A model generated the notes under the pieces. The model was not told where the DNA came from and ran no database searches. It saw nothing but the letters and a program-made list of their open reading frames with translations. 64,000 nucleotides of DNA, taken from assembly GCA_030765055.1 (NCBI GenBank), contig CM060958.1, positions 113,506,972-113,570,971 of the forward strand, in the 5' to 3' direction. Made by a program: the position numbers and the translations under genes. This DNA comes from Mantis religiosa. Lineage: Eukaryota; Arthropoda; Insecta; Mantodea; Mantidae. Below are positions 1 through 13,039 of this stretch, piece after piece (positions within the stretch are counted from its first letter, which is position 1; each line of letters begins with the position of its first letter).

Positions 1-3000
1 GCCGAACATTAAGCTGGCTGGCGTCATCCCCGTGGTGTCGTGTGTTGACGAGCCGTAGGCCAGCAAGAACAGTGGCAGCTTGACGTCCCAGTCTTGCTGA
101 TGGCTGGCCACCACCTTCCTCAGGTGTTCCTCTAAGGTCTTGATGTATCTTTCGACCATGCCATCCGACTGGGGATGTAGAGGCGTCGTGCGGGTCTTGT
201 TCACCCCAAGCCTTTCTAGTGCCTCCTTCATTAGGTTGGACTCAAAATTGGTACCCTGGTCGCTGAGGAGCTCCAACGGCACCCCAAATCGGTAGAACAC
301 TTGCTCCACGAGGCAGTCTGTGATAGTCTTTGCCTCCTGATTCGGGATGGCATACACCTCCGGCCACTTGGTGAAGTAGTCCACGACCACCATCAGGTAC
401 TTGTTGCCTCGGTCGGACACTGTGAATGGTCCAGCTATGTCGATAGCGATCCGTTCGAATGGCGCTCCGACGTTGTACTGCTGCATGCGACCCCGGCTCC
501 TAGTCTGGGGGCCGCGACTCACCGCACACACATGACATTGACGGCACCATCTCTCAGCGTCTGCTCGGAGTCTCAGCCAGTATTAGAGCTGCCGTAGTTT
601 GTCAATCGTTCGGTTCGCTCCCAGGTGTCCTCCTGAAGTACCGGCGTGCACTTCCTCCAAGACGTCCGGGACCTTATTCCGGGGAAGTACCAAATGTTCT
701 CTCTGCGTCTTCCCATCGGGTTATTCCCATACCCGAAACAGCTTCAGCTGCCAAAGTGCGGGCGCTGCGGACCCTTAGCACTGGTGGTACCTCTGACGTT
801 ACTAGAGGAACCTCGGGCCGAACAGCCGAGCCCCTCCTTCGGAAGTTGTTCGGATTGGGATGGTCTCGAGGGGGCAGTGTGTTCCCGATACCCGTGGGAG
901 ATTGGGTACGTCTTCGGACGGGGTTGAGGGAAGCCATTAAGTTTCCGGGTACTAGCCTGCTTAGCTAGTAGAAGGTGTGCTAGATCACCAGGCGGCCCCA
1001 CCGAGGTCATATCGGTAGTCTTCACCTTGAGTGTTGACGCGCGTAAGTGGCGTATCCACTTCCGTCCCGTCTTGTGTCCCTAGGACCAGATGGGTGGGCT
1101 TGTTAGGAAACTAGGTCTTGCCCTAATGGAAAGCCCCACGGAGGATGCCGGGCGCCCTTTAAGGGACAGCTCGGATAACTCCCTGGTTGAAAGAGGCCCG
1201 GGTCTTGTTCCCACGGGTTCAAGGCTAATGGGAGTAGACCCTCTGGACTCAACCCGAAACAGCACGCCCTCTCTGATCTTCAGTGAGTCCCATTGGGCCC
1301 AGTATGACTTGTAGGTGGCGCTCCTCGGTGCGATGTCCTCCCAGGTTGATCTTGTCCCAGCGTCCACTTCCCTCAAGAGTGGCCCCAAGTCTGCGTCCGC
1401 CAGCTGCTCCCTCCTCAGGCCTGCGCTATCCCAGCCGTCAGCAAGCACTGCCGTGACTACTCGGACTGCTGCGGCAGGCTCCTTCTCCTCCACTCTTGTG
1501 CACTGGCCGCACTCTTCTGAACAGGGTCTTCGGGACATGGCGTCTGCGTTACCGTGGCTCTTCCCTCTACGATGTGCCGAGGTGAAGTCGTACTCCTGCA
1601 GCCTCTGGACGCAACGTGCTGTCTGGCCTTCCAGGTTCTTAAAGCTCAATAGCCAGGTTAGGGCGGAGTCAGTCCTCAGGTGGAATTGCTGACCGTACAG
1701 GTAGTTGTGGAAGTGCTCCAAGATCTTTACTACCGCCAATAATTCTCGCCGGGTGACGCAGTAGTTCTTCTCTGCCTTGGATAGCGTCTTGCTGTAGTAG
1801 GCTATCGCCCGCTCGTGGCCGTCCTGGACTTGAGATAGGACGACTCCAATACAGTGGGTTGCTGGCGTCGGTGTCTACAATGAAGGCACCACCTGGTTGT
1901 GGAAATCCAAGAATAGGAGCACTGCACAGTGTCTTCTTCAGGCGCTCCAAAGCGTCTTCGGCGTCCTCCGTCCACACATAAAGTCGATGTTCTTCTGTCA
2001 GACGGGTGAGGGGCTTGGCGATGTTAGAGAACCCCTTTATGAAGTGTCGGTAATAACTGCACAGCCCCAGGAAAATGCGCACCTCTTTCTTATCCTTTGG
2101 GCGAGGCCAATCTCTCACAGCCTGTGTCTTCTCCGGGTCTGTGACCACTCCGGTTGCTGAGACTATGTGGCTCAAGTAGTTTACTTCCTTGCGGAAGAGC
2201 TGGCACTTCTTCGCGTTCAATTTCAAGTTGGTCGCCTGCAATCTCTGTAGCACCTTACTCAGATTCTCGAGATGGTCTTCAAAAGTCTTACCGACGATGA
2301 TGTCGTCCAGGTAGAGCAAGCAGGCGTCGTAAGTCAGTCCTCTCATAACTGACCTCATGAGGCGTTGGAAGATAGCTGGTGCATTGCAGAGGCCAAAGGG
2401 CATAACTGTGAACTTCCAAAGCCCTTGGCCTGTCGAGAATGCGGTCTTCTCCTTGTCTCTCGGGTCTAGAGCTACCTGCCAGTAGCCCGACTTCAGGTCC
2501 AAGGTCGAGAACCACTGAGCTCCAGCTAGCGTGCCCAGGGTGTCGTCAATCCGGGGTAAGGGGAAACAGTCCTTCCGGGTGACAGCGTTCAGCTTCCTGA
2601 GGTCCACGCAGAAGCGTAGCTCACCGTTCTTCTTTGTCACCAGGACTACAGGGGAACACCAAGGGCTGTAAGACTCTTCAATCACTCCCCTGGATCTCAT
2701 GTCCTCCAGCATGTCTCGCACCGCCCCTTGCTTTGCCAGCGGAACGCGTCTAGGTGGTTGCCGAATAGGCCGGGCGTCCCCGGTGTCGATGCGGTGAAGA
2801 ACTTTGTCCGTGCGGCCGTAGTCACTGTTACCTTGGCTGAAGACGCGCTGGTATCGTCTCAGCAGTTGCCGAACTTTCTCCAGCTGCTCTGCGGTCAGGT
2901 GGTCGGGTGCCCTCTCCAGCAGGCCTTCTAGCCGGGGTCCCAGGTGTTGCGTCGGCACCGGCTCCTGTGTCTTGTCGATTGCTGTTACGCTTACCACGGG

Positions 3001-3785
3001 CTCGCATGTCCCCAGTTCCATCCCAGCCTGGATGTCATGATCGGTGTCCGTTCGGTTTAGCAGTCTCAATGGCACTTCCTCTCGGCACGGCAACAATGCC
3101 CTGGCTACACATAGTCCGTGAACAGACGTCTTCTGCTCCAGCACCATGTTCCTTGTTCTCTGGCCTTCCAGTCGCGCCGTCACCACCACCTCGCTCCTCG
3201 CGGGGACAACCAAGACAATCAAGATGACCCTGCAGATTCCAAGGTGCTCTTCGGGTTGACGGAGTATAACCTCTTCTCCGTTGAGCCGCAGTACCTTCCT
3301 GCCGACGTCGACCGTCGCCTCGTGGCTCCTGAGGGCATCCAGTTCCAGAATCACCTCCTCAGACACTTTCGCGACAAACACTCACAGATGCACGGCACTC
3401 CGTCCCAAGGTCAGCTTCAGCAGGACCTCCTTCTCCACAGGCAAGGTGTCACCCGATGCCATCATCAGCTGGTATGGTCGGCTCGGCTTCCTGGCTAGTC
3501 AGGTCTGATGACGGTCACGGCTGCTCCGGTGTCCACCAGCACGCGTCACGGCTTCCCTCTCACCCGACCATCTGCGATGAGGCTGTCATCCATCCGTCGG
3601 CTGATGGCACACAGTGTCACTCGAGGAGATGGTGTGGACGGCGCCGACGTACTCCTCGCCACTCCGGGCCTTACTCGTTCTTCCGGCTGCTCTTCCTAGT
3701 GTCGGTAGTCTCTCTCCAGGTGTCCCGGCTGTCCACATCCCCAACACAGGCCACTAGGTCTTCGCCGGCGTCCCTCGGCTGGTCT
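1..3785 (-). pseudogene. Ty3/gypsy pol relic (protease, RT, RNase H, partial integrase)
   Basis: The largest open piece is 1669-3381 (570 residues). It carries the reverse transcriptase with FSTLDLKSGYWQV and YLDDIIVG, where the intact relative has YLDDIIIVG, so one residue is lost next to the catalytic aspartates. It continues into a frameshifted RNase H start. A second piece at 1080-1739 holds the end of RNase H (GKSHGNADAMSRRPC) and the linker. From about 730 to position 1 the integrase core can be followed against the intact copy but has no long frame. The protease at about 3480-3600 is also out of frame. This is neutral decay of a non-functional copy. Confidence 0.9.
731..1263 (-). repeat. 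0.5-kb GC-rich interspersed repeat, copy 1, with 12-bp target duplications
   Basis: The 12-mer acccgaaacagc occurs at 731-742 and again at 1252-1263, flanking 509 bp that the intact relative at about 30970 lacks. The insert has no poly(A) and no obvious terminal inverted repeats. It matches 56123-56582 in reverse complement over nearly its whole length. It is much richer in GC than the surroundings. A conserved reading (about 750-920, plus strand, containing GPLALVVPLTLLEEPRAE) is also present in the other copy, but this may only reflect nucleotide conservation. I cannot assign it to a known family. Confidence 0.8.
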
Positions 3786-4883
3786 TCTGTCTCCGGTGTA
3801 GCGAACACTCCTCGTTCTCGACGTCGGGGTAGCGGTCACCTTGGCCACCTCCATCCTTAATGCTGCCGTCAGCGCCTCGTGGATGGTTGTGTAGTCGCCA
3901 AGCATTAGGCCCTGACGTATTTCGGTGTCTCGTACTCCGTCGACAAAGGCGTAGGCGGCTTCCCGGGATACGAACTCCAGTGGAAGGTCAACCAAGGCCT
4001 TGCTAGCCAGCTGCTCAATCGCCAGGGCGAACTCCTGCAGCGTCTCCCCTGGTTGTTGCGGCCTTGTCTTCAGCTGACTGCGGTAGGCTGCGGCTAGGCG
4101 GTGGTTTCCGAAACGGTTCTCCAGGGCTTCCCAGATATCCTTGGGAGCCGCCGCAGTCTGGACCGCGTTTAGGACTTCCGCATCCCGTCCCTGGAGGCTG
4201 GCTATTAGCTATGCGGCCTCTTCCTCTGGTGACCACTTGTTGTGCCTGGCCACCGTGTCGAACTGGCGGCGGAAGACTTCGAACGTTGACACGCCGTCGT
4301 ATTTAGGAGGTTTTACGCGCGCCGATCTTGTGTCGCGTCCCGGCGCGTCGGCCTTTAGGTCCTTCAACCTCCTGCCGACGATGTTTTCTACCATGGCGTT
4401 CAGGGACTTTGTGTTGCTGTCGGCCTTTCCCTCCAGGTTGTTTACGAGGTTCGCAAGGTCTTCGACGTCTTCCACCCTGGCGTTCAGGGACTTGGCGTTA
4501 CTGTCGGCTTTTCCCTCTAGGTCATTGAAGCGGTTCGCCAGGTCTTCAACGCGCTCGTCCACTTGGCCCATCCGCTTGCCCAGCTCCGTCACGTCATCCC
4601 TCACGCCGGCCAACAGTTCAAATTTGGCGGCGAGAGCCTCGTTCGCCACCTTCATTTCCGTGGTCAGTTCGGCCATCTTTGCGGTCATTGTCGTGGCCAA
4701 GTTATTGTTTGCAGCTTCCGTCTTCGCAGCGAGGTTGTCATTCACCGTCTTTATTTCTTTCAGTTCCGCTGCCAGGTTGTTGTTTGCGGTCTCCGTCTTC
4801 GAAGTTAATTCGTTCATCTTCGCGGCCAAGTTGTTCTTTGCCGTCTCCGACTTTTCTAAAATCTGTGCCAATGCAGCCTCCAT
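3696..4883 (-). pseudogene. Ty3/gypsy gag relic
   Basis: It starts with MEAALAQILEKSE at 4883 and contains long stretches of heptad-like A/L/K/N-rich sequence (coiled coil) followed by the PPKYDG...FEVFRRQF capsid-like region. A stop occurs near 4209 after about 224 residues. The frame resumes to 3696 with LPLEFVSREAAY and ends in the zinc knuckle CWGCGQPGHLERDY, in which the last cysteine of the CCHC motif has become tyrosine. Gag would bind element RNA and build the particle; this copy is broken. Confidence 0.88.
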
Positions 4884-4913
4884 CGCTGTAATATCCCACT
4901 TACTGGCACCAGT

Positions 4914-5450
4914 TGTGACTTCGTGGATTCGTGAAATTAAAACTCCAATTGCACAAACTCAAAATGTTCTTTATTTCCACCGAATTACACTTGGAACACT
5001 TGTCGATTACATAGAATTACGTAGCGCACACAATTACAATCCACCAGTCCGTCTGTCACAGGTCCACCCAACACTCACAATTACGCACAACTCTCTCTAG
5101 AGCTGACTAAGAACTCCTCTGACACACGTACGCAGTCTTCCAGCCCGTTCGCTAGCAGTGCGCTCTTCACGGCTGCTCGCCAAGAACTGAACTGACTTGT
5201 CCACTGCAGCGCTTATATAAGAAGATCGCTGTTTCTGGAACTTTCTGTACACGAACTCGTCCCAGTGTTACACGATCTTACTAGGCAAGCAGAGTAGGGG
5301 GAAACCAGTGTTTACTCTTCTTGCTTCCCTCCCCGAGCCGCCTGTTCTCGGCGCGTCATTGGTGCTGCGCGTTGGGGTATGCGTGGTCTAAATGCCTCCT
5401 GTCCCCCACCCAGCTGCCGGTTGGTCGTGCCTTCCAATAATTGGGTGACA
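4914..5450 (-). repeat. 5' LTR of the minus-strand Ty3/gypsy copy
   Basis: On the minus strand it begins TGTCACCCAATTATTGGAAG and ends in AAGTCACA. It is followed by a primer-binding-site-like TGGTGCCAG and then the gag start. At 537 bp it is longer than the 428-bp LTR of the intact relative, so the two copies belong to diverged subfamilies. Confidence 0.85.
5210..5246 (-). promoter_or_regulatory. LTR promoter: TATA box with an upstream heat-shock-element-like motif
   Basis: On the minus strand a TATATAAGC box (about 5211-5219) is preceded by GAAAGTTCCAGAA (5233-5245). That is three alternating GAA/TTC units at the spacing of a heat shock element. Transcription would run leftwards into gag. 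Heat-shock regulation is inferred from the motif only. Confidence 0.5.
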
Positions 5451-5522
5451 ATATAATTTAATTTATCTAAAATTACAACTCTTTATCCGCTTTAATGAAA
5501 ATTAAATCTTTTTGATTTAATG

Positions 5523-6854
<1,332 letters not shown>

Positions 6855-7532
6855 TCTTTTAGGTTGGTATTTATCTACATTTTGTAATATTTTGCTACAT
6901 TTCAATTCAATCAATGATTTATTATTTTCATTTAAATCTTGACTAGCAATTTCTATACCTGCAATATAATCATCTATATTGTTTGAAAAATCTATACTTT
7001 TTAAACCTTGATTTAAAAAATTTAACTCCTTTTCATTAAGATTAGAATTTGATAAATTAACATTATCTTTACTATGTTTAATAACTGGGTTTAATTTATT
7101 TTGTTTCAATTGCAAATTATATAATTTCTTTTTTAGTTTAACAGTTTTATTTTTCATATTTACATTATGATTATGAAATAATTTGGACTCTAAATTAAGC
7201 CAAATTGTATAACGCAAAATATTTGTTAATTTAAGATGTAAATCATATAATTTAAGTTCAATATTATTCAAAATTTTAAAAAGTAAACTTCTTTCAACTT
7301 GAATTACTTTTTTCTCCGCTGCTTTTTGATGAATACTATTATTATCAAATTTAATAGATTTTCTAACAAATATAGGAACTACTTTATGTTTTAAACAAAG
7401 ATTTAGAAAACGAATGTCTGCAAGAATAGATCGGTTCTTCTTTTGAAGTTTTAAATATAGCTTAATTTCAGATTTAGTATCCATAAAATTTAAATTAAAT
7501 GCATAAATGTTATTATAAGCAAAATTATCCAT
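6855..7532 (-). pseudogene. N-terminal part of a Penelope-like element ORF
   Basis: A 225-residue open stretch on the minus strand starts at MDNFAYNNIYAFNLNF (7532) and runs into the ATT array after KYQPKR. It is rich in K, N, I and L. It contains NLSNSNLNEKELNFLNQGLK, which resembles the region preceding the reverse transcriptase in PLE proteins. The reverse transcriptase and GIY-YIG parts are absent, replaced by the array and SINE pair. PLE assignment rests on this short motif and the composition. Confidence 0.55.
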
Positions 7533-7950
7533 AGTAACCTAAAAAATGAAAACAACAAAAATGGATGCTTCAAATTAAAAACTACTGATTACGTAGAACA
7601 TAATTTATTTTGTTAATTTACCTCCCCTGTTCTTTATGAAATTATTCTATTATTAAGATTCTTACTGTGAATTCTCCCCCTTAGTCCCTATAACTGCCTT
7701 ACCTGAAATTAAATTTGTATATTTTATAAATACAGAGTTGAAAATTGAGAGGGGTGACTTTTTAAAGTTTTAGTAGTGTGTAATTTGTATATATGTACAT
7801 TTACCTAAAGCATAATTGTCCAAAGTTTTGGATGCATAGTCATATAACTGCCTGTGTCTTGATCAGTATCCTTAGCTTACTTTTGTTCACATATGTCTGT
7901 TGCTCTCTTGTATTAATATATAAATAAATATATAAATGTCAATCCAGTTA
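7533..7950. other. AT-rich, no feature recognised
   Basis: I see no coding potential or repeat structure here. Confidence 0.5.
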
Positions 7951-8354
7951 CCTTTGTTGCTGATCTACGACGACATATGGACCAACTGAAACCTAAAATA
8001 CTCCGCAGCAACAATAAAAGAAATGTGTACATTCATAAAGATCTCTTCAGTTGCTCTCATGTGTTTATAATGATTGACAGAGTGAAGAAATCACTCGAAC
8101 CTCCTTACGATGGACCATTCACCTTTGTTAAACATCAAGAGAAGTTTTTCACTGTAAGAGTCAAGGGCAGAGTAGTTAACATCTCCATCAGTAGGTTAAA
8201 ACCTGCATTTATTTTGTACCCAGACAATGACTCTTTCCATCAGCTTCCAACAGTTAAAGAAAATGATCAGCCTGCTAGTTCTACCCAAGAGACGAGAACA
8301 AGGAGAGGTCGAGTGGTGCGTTTTCCTATGTGGTATCTGAACTATGCAAGATAG
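7951..8354 (+). pseudogene. C-terminal tail of a Ty3/gypsy pol polyprotein
   Basis: The open frame 7977-8354 (125 residues) contains HVFIMIDRVKKSLEPPYDGP, followed by FTVRVKGRVVNISISRLKPA and a terminal TRRGRVVRFPMWYL. This is the GPY/F-type chromatin-binding end of a gypsy integrase, a family distinct from the element at 26859. Everything upstream of it is missing. It is a fragment with no catalytic residues. Confidence 0.8.
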
Positions 8355-8685
8355 TGTGAGAAGTATGTATATTGCAATTATTGTTTATTTAGAGTGTCAG
8401 ATTTAACAGTGTCCCCAGAGTTATTATTGTAACTTCGTTATTGGCAGGGGAGAAGCCATAAAGGGCACTGTTGTGATATAGAAACTCTTTGGACTAATTA
8501 GTGATATCAGGAGACAGTGAAAATGTAGAAAATAAAAAATGAACAATTGAAAAAAAGATTAATAAATATCTTATAAACATAATTTATTATAATTTGGTGT
8601 TATATATATGTATATATGTAATTAATAAATATTAATACAAGAAAGCAACATGTCAAATGGTGACAATCTTCAAAACTGAGTGTGT
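8355..8685 (+). other. Probable 3' flank and start of an LTR remnant
   Basis: A purine-rich run GGCAGGGGAGAAG at about 8443 follows the integrase tail, at the distance expected for a polypurine tract, and the sequence beyond may be a decayed LTR. No second LTR is visible, so this is tentative. Confidence 0.35.
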
Positions 8686-8693
8686 ATCATCAT

Positions 8694-8777
<84 letters not shown>
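8686..8777. repeat. (ATC)n microsatellite
   Basis: About 30 near-perfect CAT/ATC units. Confidence 0.95.
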
Positions 8778-9628
8778 GGGTACCTTTTTTTAAGTTGAGT
8801 GGTATTCTGTAACTTTTGCCAGCCTTGTGTTGTGGATGACCAAGTAGTGTAGTTTTATCTATGAGGGGTTGAAAATAAATTTAAGATTGCCTCTACAAAA
8901 GTGTTAGATGGATTTCGGAAATTCTGGTTTTTTCTGACTCCTATTTTGTAAATATATAATAATTTGACCATGCGGTTTAAACAGTGCAAATTTTTACCAA
9001 GAAGTAAAATATAGTAAGGGTAGTCTGTTTTAAAGTTCATTCAGCAGAACTTGTGTAAAGAATGCAGGAGGTAAATTAAGTAAATTTGAGGTTCAAGTAC
9101 AGTGTTAGCAGTAAAACTGTGTGTAAGCAATGTTTACATCTAGATAGGCCAAATAATTTTATTTGTATTTTAGGGATTGAAAGTTTATCATTTTTGTAAG
9201 TTTTTAGAACCCAAATGTACCTGCTTTTATCAAAACTACACTTAAAATGAGAACTGATAAAACCATTGAAATATAAAAGAACTGTGATGATGTGAAAAAT
9301 ACCAAATCCTTCTAAAATAACTCAACTTTAAAATATTTTAGGCTTTCTTCTCGCTTTCTGCTGAAAATTAAATTTGCCACATTTGCAATAAAATCCAAAT
9401 AGCCTCTAGTATACATATTCAATAAAAGCAATTGATATTTGGTGACATGAATATGTAAAAGTAACTTCTAACCCACCAGTTTTCAATTTTTTATAAACAC
9501 TATACAGCCTGTGAGCATCTGGAAGTTCAGGGCCTTCCAATTATGAAAAAATTATTAAAACCAGTTGAGTGGTTTTGAGATTACCTTTCATAACTACAAA
9601 AACATAACTGTGTGTGAATACATAAGTA
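8778..9628. other. No feature recognised
   Basis: AT-rich sequence without a convincing frame or repeat. Confidence 0.5.
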
Positions 9629-10921
9629 TAAGGTGCATTCTAAGAGAAACGAGAATTACAGAAACCAGTATCCGTTTGTTAGAAGTACTGGCCCTGGCTG
9701 TTGAGACACTTGTTCCACTGTGACACAAGGCAGTGAATGGCTGTCTCATAAAAGTCCCGGGGCTGTGATGTGAGCCAGTTCTGCATGTACAGCTGGATGT
9801 CGTCTGAGGTGAATCGTTTGCCCCTCAGAGCCTTTTTAAGGCGACCAAAAATGGCATAATCACAGGGAGATAAGTCTGGACTATATGGAGGGTGGCAAAG
9901 AACCTCCCATTAGAATTTCTGCTGGATTGCCGTGACTATGTTGACCATATGAGGCTTTGCACTGTCGTGGAGCAGAATGACCCCACAGGTGAGATTGCCT
10001 GGTCATTTTGATTTGATTGCTTGGCGAAGGTTGGTCAAGGATTGCGAGTAACACTGAGCATTCACTTTTTTCCCGTGCTGCAGGAACTGTATCAGAAAGG
10101 GGCCATCCCGGTCAAAGAAAATCAGCATAACCTTTCCTGCACTTGTGTGGATGGCCTTGGCTTTTTTGGTGGGGTGAGCCTGGATTCTTTCACTGGAGAC
10201 TTTGTCGTTTTGATTCTGGTTCGAAGTGATGACACCATTACCATCATCTCCAGTCACCACTCATGCCAGGAACTCATTCCCTTCCCTAGCATAGCACTAC
10301 AGACATGCTTCCTGGTGTGGTTAAAGACTGTGGGGCACTCACTGGGCACACATTTTGCGCAAGAGCAGTCATTCCTTCATGATGGTGTGAACACTTCTGA
10401 CGCTCAATCTGACCTCGGCGGCTATGGTTTTCACTGTCACTTGACGGTCCTGGGAAATGAGTGCATCAACCACCTGGATTGTGTCATGGTAATGCAGTGT
10501 GGTGCTCCAGACCATGCATCATCGGTTAACGACATCCATCCTCCCCTGAAGCGTTTGTGCCACGCCTTGACCCTTGCAAGAGATATGCAGTGTTTGCCAT
10601 ACACTTGTGACATTTATCGATGCATGTCCGTTCCCCTTACTTCTTCAACTATCAGAAAACGAACAATGTCTCTTTGCTTTTCTTCTGACCTCTCCATTTC
10701 ACTGTTTGCATTGCGACTGGCAGCGTTGCACAATTGATGCATGCTGCTGCTAGCTTTGTATAGTCACATGACGTGCACGCGTGCCCTCTGGTCTGGTGAT
10801 GGGCTGTGAACTTCCATGCTCTGGTCGGAACAACACTTTGTTACACACGCCACGATATTACCATCCTGTCACCGGCTTGTGCATACCAGACTCCGGCTCA
10901 TTTCTTCTTGAGTGCCCCTTA
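9629..10921 (-). mobile_element. Complete-length dead mariner transposon
   Basis: The ends form imperfect inverted repeats of about 28 bp (TAAGGTGCATTCTAAGAG at 9629 against the complement of the sequence ending GAGTGCCCCTTA at 10921), each flanked by TA, the standard mariner target duplication. The 1.29-kb length is typical of the family. The transposase inside is broken. Confidence 0.85.
9690..10697 (-). pseudogene. mariner (DD34D) transposase pseudogene
   Basis: Starting from MERSEEKQRDIVRFLIVEE at 10697, the minus strand shows the N-terminal HTH region (GKHCISLARVKAWHKRFRGG), then VTGDD with the first catalytic aspartate. KKAKAIHTSAGKVMLIFFD and GVILLHDSAKPH (second aspartate) follow, then YSPDLSPCDYAIFGRLKKAL (third). 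Stops occur soon after the start (CGA TAA) and at several later places, and the frame shifts near 10270. The longest open piece is 10003-10260. The transposase would have cut and pasted the element; it cannot be made from this copy. Confidence 0.88.
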
Positions 10922-11216
10922 TACACACCACACATACATACACACACAATTTTTCTCTTTATATGCACTGAATCAGTGGTGGCTCGCAAGCATTTTTCTT
11001 AGCAGGGCCACATGTAAAGATGCTTTAATGAATGTAGAAGTGGATTAAACCTTTTAAAACTGCTTACCTTTAATTGCACTGCCAAAACACTGCAATAGCA
11101 GAAATGTGGCAAAACATTATAAATATTTAAAGATCAAGTACCTAGATAAGTGATAATTAAATATACAACAGAACTCATCAAGTGGCAATGTACAAGAGCT
11201 GAACATGTCTATTCTT

Positions 11217-12850
11217 CTAGGCGGCAAATATTTCAATCATTGCGTTTTTGAAGTTAGGGATTTCACCAATTTCCTCTTTGTGAATGAAACAAACAGCCAA
11301 GGAATTAAGCCTATCTTGGCCCATGGTGCTCCTAATGAAATACTTAATTCTTTTCAATGTACTGAAACTTCTCTCTGCCTGAGCTATTGAAACTGGAGTT
11401 GTTAGTACAATTTGTAGCATTATGTGTACTTCAGAAAATGCTTCCTCAAAGGAATGTTGTATGAAGGAATGTTGTATGAAAAAAACTGAAGAGCTCACTG
11501 ACTGAAGGGATATCTATGAATGTATCATTATGATAAATCATTGACAGTCATTTTTTCACTTCCCATAGATCATGGGATTGTTATTTGATGCAAATTTTCT
11601 CACAGAGTTAGCAGGTAAATTTTCTCTGAATGTAATAAATTTCGTTGGGTCAATAATTCCAAAAATATTAGATATACGAGACTGTTGGAATTCTCATTTC
11701 ATAAGGTTGACACTGTGTCACACATTTCTTTGGCATGCAAAATTATCATCAACCTGGTATCTTCTATTGTTCTCATGAATTTCAGACACAATTGATTCAA
11801 AATACCATAAAACATTAGATACTGCAACACTATCAGCACTTTGCATCTGAATTATGTTGTACAGAATGTGAACGTGTCTCATAATGTCATAAAAAAGTTT
11901 AGGAGAAACAAAAACTCTGGATATTTCAGTAAATTCTTCAAACCAAGAGCTTCTGTAATTGTTACATCATACCCCCCATTTTCTTGCTCAGTCTTCTCAA
12001 AACACTGTAGTAAATAAAGTTTGTTTTCATAAATGCTGATAAAAACCTCTGATTGAAGGTTTTATCTCAGTCGGTAGAGCACCTGCATGCCGTGCGAGGG
12101 GTCCCAGGGGTGCGAGGGGTTTGATTCCCAGCTGGGGGTGGGGATTTTTCTCCAATCAAGATGATTCCCCATCTTCCCCAGAGTTTGGAAGTATGAATGA
12201 GATTGTAAATATGTGCATGATCTAATGATTAAAACCCAACGAATAAGGGTTAACATCTTCAATATGTTCCAAAGGAGAATAGCCGTCGATATGACCATTG
12301 CAGTTAAAGGTGAGGTATAAATGGAACAAAAAGAAAAAATTTAAAAATCACTGTGCTTTGGTGAAGACAAGAAAAATATTGTCAATCCACCAATATTGGA
12401 GAAAATTGAAAGATTTTATGTTTTTGGAACAACTATATCATATAACCAAATTTAGTTGGTGAATATAGTAGTGTGCATATTTGGTATTAATAAAAGAAAC
12501 CAGAGTCAAAGTGCGAACACCTCAATGGCTCCGGTCATTACTGCAGCACCATCGTATGCTTGAGATATGAGTTTTCTTTCAACATTAAAAGGTTGCAACT
12601 TCTTTATCAAAACATCACTGAGACCATTGGTTGTTCAATCATAAATCTCTTCGAAAGGAAGAAACCTCTCAATGGATTTACATCCTTAATTCCTCAAGTG
12701 AAACTAATACATAAATCCAGTAGTTCATTCTGTGTAGTACATGAAGTATATTTATATACTGCAGTATTGGTACTGTTGACGTGGTTGAGATTACTGATGA
12801 GAGATAACAAATCTAAGAAATTGCCACAGTTTGCTGATTCAAATGTTTCA
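11217..12850 (-). pseudogene. hAT-type transposase relic (ZMYM1-like), split by a SINE
   Basis: The 3' part (11217-11498) keeps the hAT dimerisation motif PVSIAQAERSFSTLKRIK and RSTMGQDRLNSLAV. Upstream on the minus strand, pieces such as AYDGAAVMTGAIEVFAL (near 12560) match the core of ZMYM1-like hAT proteins. Between them the frame is full of stops, and a tRNA-type SINE (12055-12300) interrupts it. This is an old fragment; no terminal inverted repeats were found. Confidence 0.75.
12055..12300 (+). repeat. tRNA-derived SINE, single copy in the window
   Basis: A tRNA-like head with A-box-like TATCTCAGTCGGTAGAGC and B-box-like GGTTTGATTCCC is followed by a non-tRNA body. The acceptor and anticodon stems do not close properly, so it is not a tRNA gene. 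It sits inside the hAT relic. Confidence 0.7.
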
Positions 12851-13039
12851 TCGTGACCCCTCATGGGTTCCGTAAAATTTTATGCACTCAATTATACCGC
12901 TCAATTTTTCTTTTTTTTTTTTTTTTTTAGTTCATTGTGTTTTTGGATTGATATTTTATGTGCAGAATCAATCTGAGAAGCAATGCTTACTTCTTCTTCA
13001 GCTTATCCCTAGTAGTACCGCTTATTGCAGTGGTAGGCG

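Larger units (their letters stand above)
1..5450 (-). mobile_element. Decayed Ty3/gypsy retrotransposon, 3' end outside window
   Basis: Reading on the minus strand there is an LTR (4914-5450), a gag relic and then a pol relic running off the window start inside the integrase. It belongs to the same family as the intact element at 26859-32547: both LTRs begin TGTCACCC, the gag coiled coil and zinc knuckle match, and pol is recognisable throughout. It is dead, with several frameshifts and stops, and a 0.5-kb foreign repeat interrupts the pol region between RNase H and integrase. The second LTR would lie to the left of the window. Confidence 0.93.

Noticed and set aside
4141..5100. 319-residue open frame on the plus strand
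   Set aside because: Antisense to gag and running into the LTR; composition mirrors the coiled-coil codons.
8686..8777. CRISPR-like short repeats
   Set aside because: A simple ATC microsatellite with no spacers; the window is eukaryotic.
10021..10737. 238-residue open frame on the plus strand
   Set aside because: It is antisense to the mariner transposase, whose motifs and terminal repeats are on the minus strand.
12061..12140. tRNA gene with A- and B-box-like sequences
   Set aside because: Stems do not close and a non-tRNA body follows; it is a SINE head.
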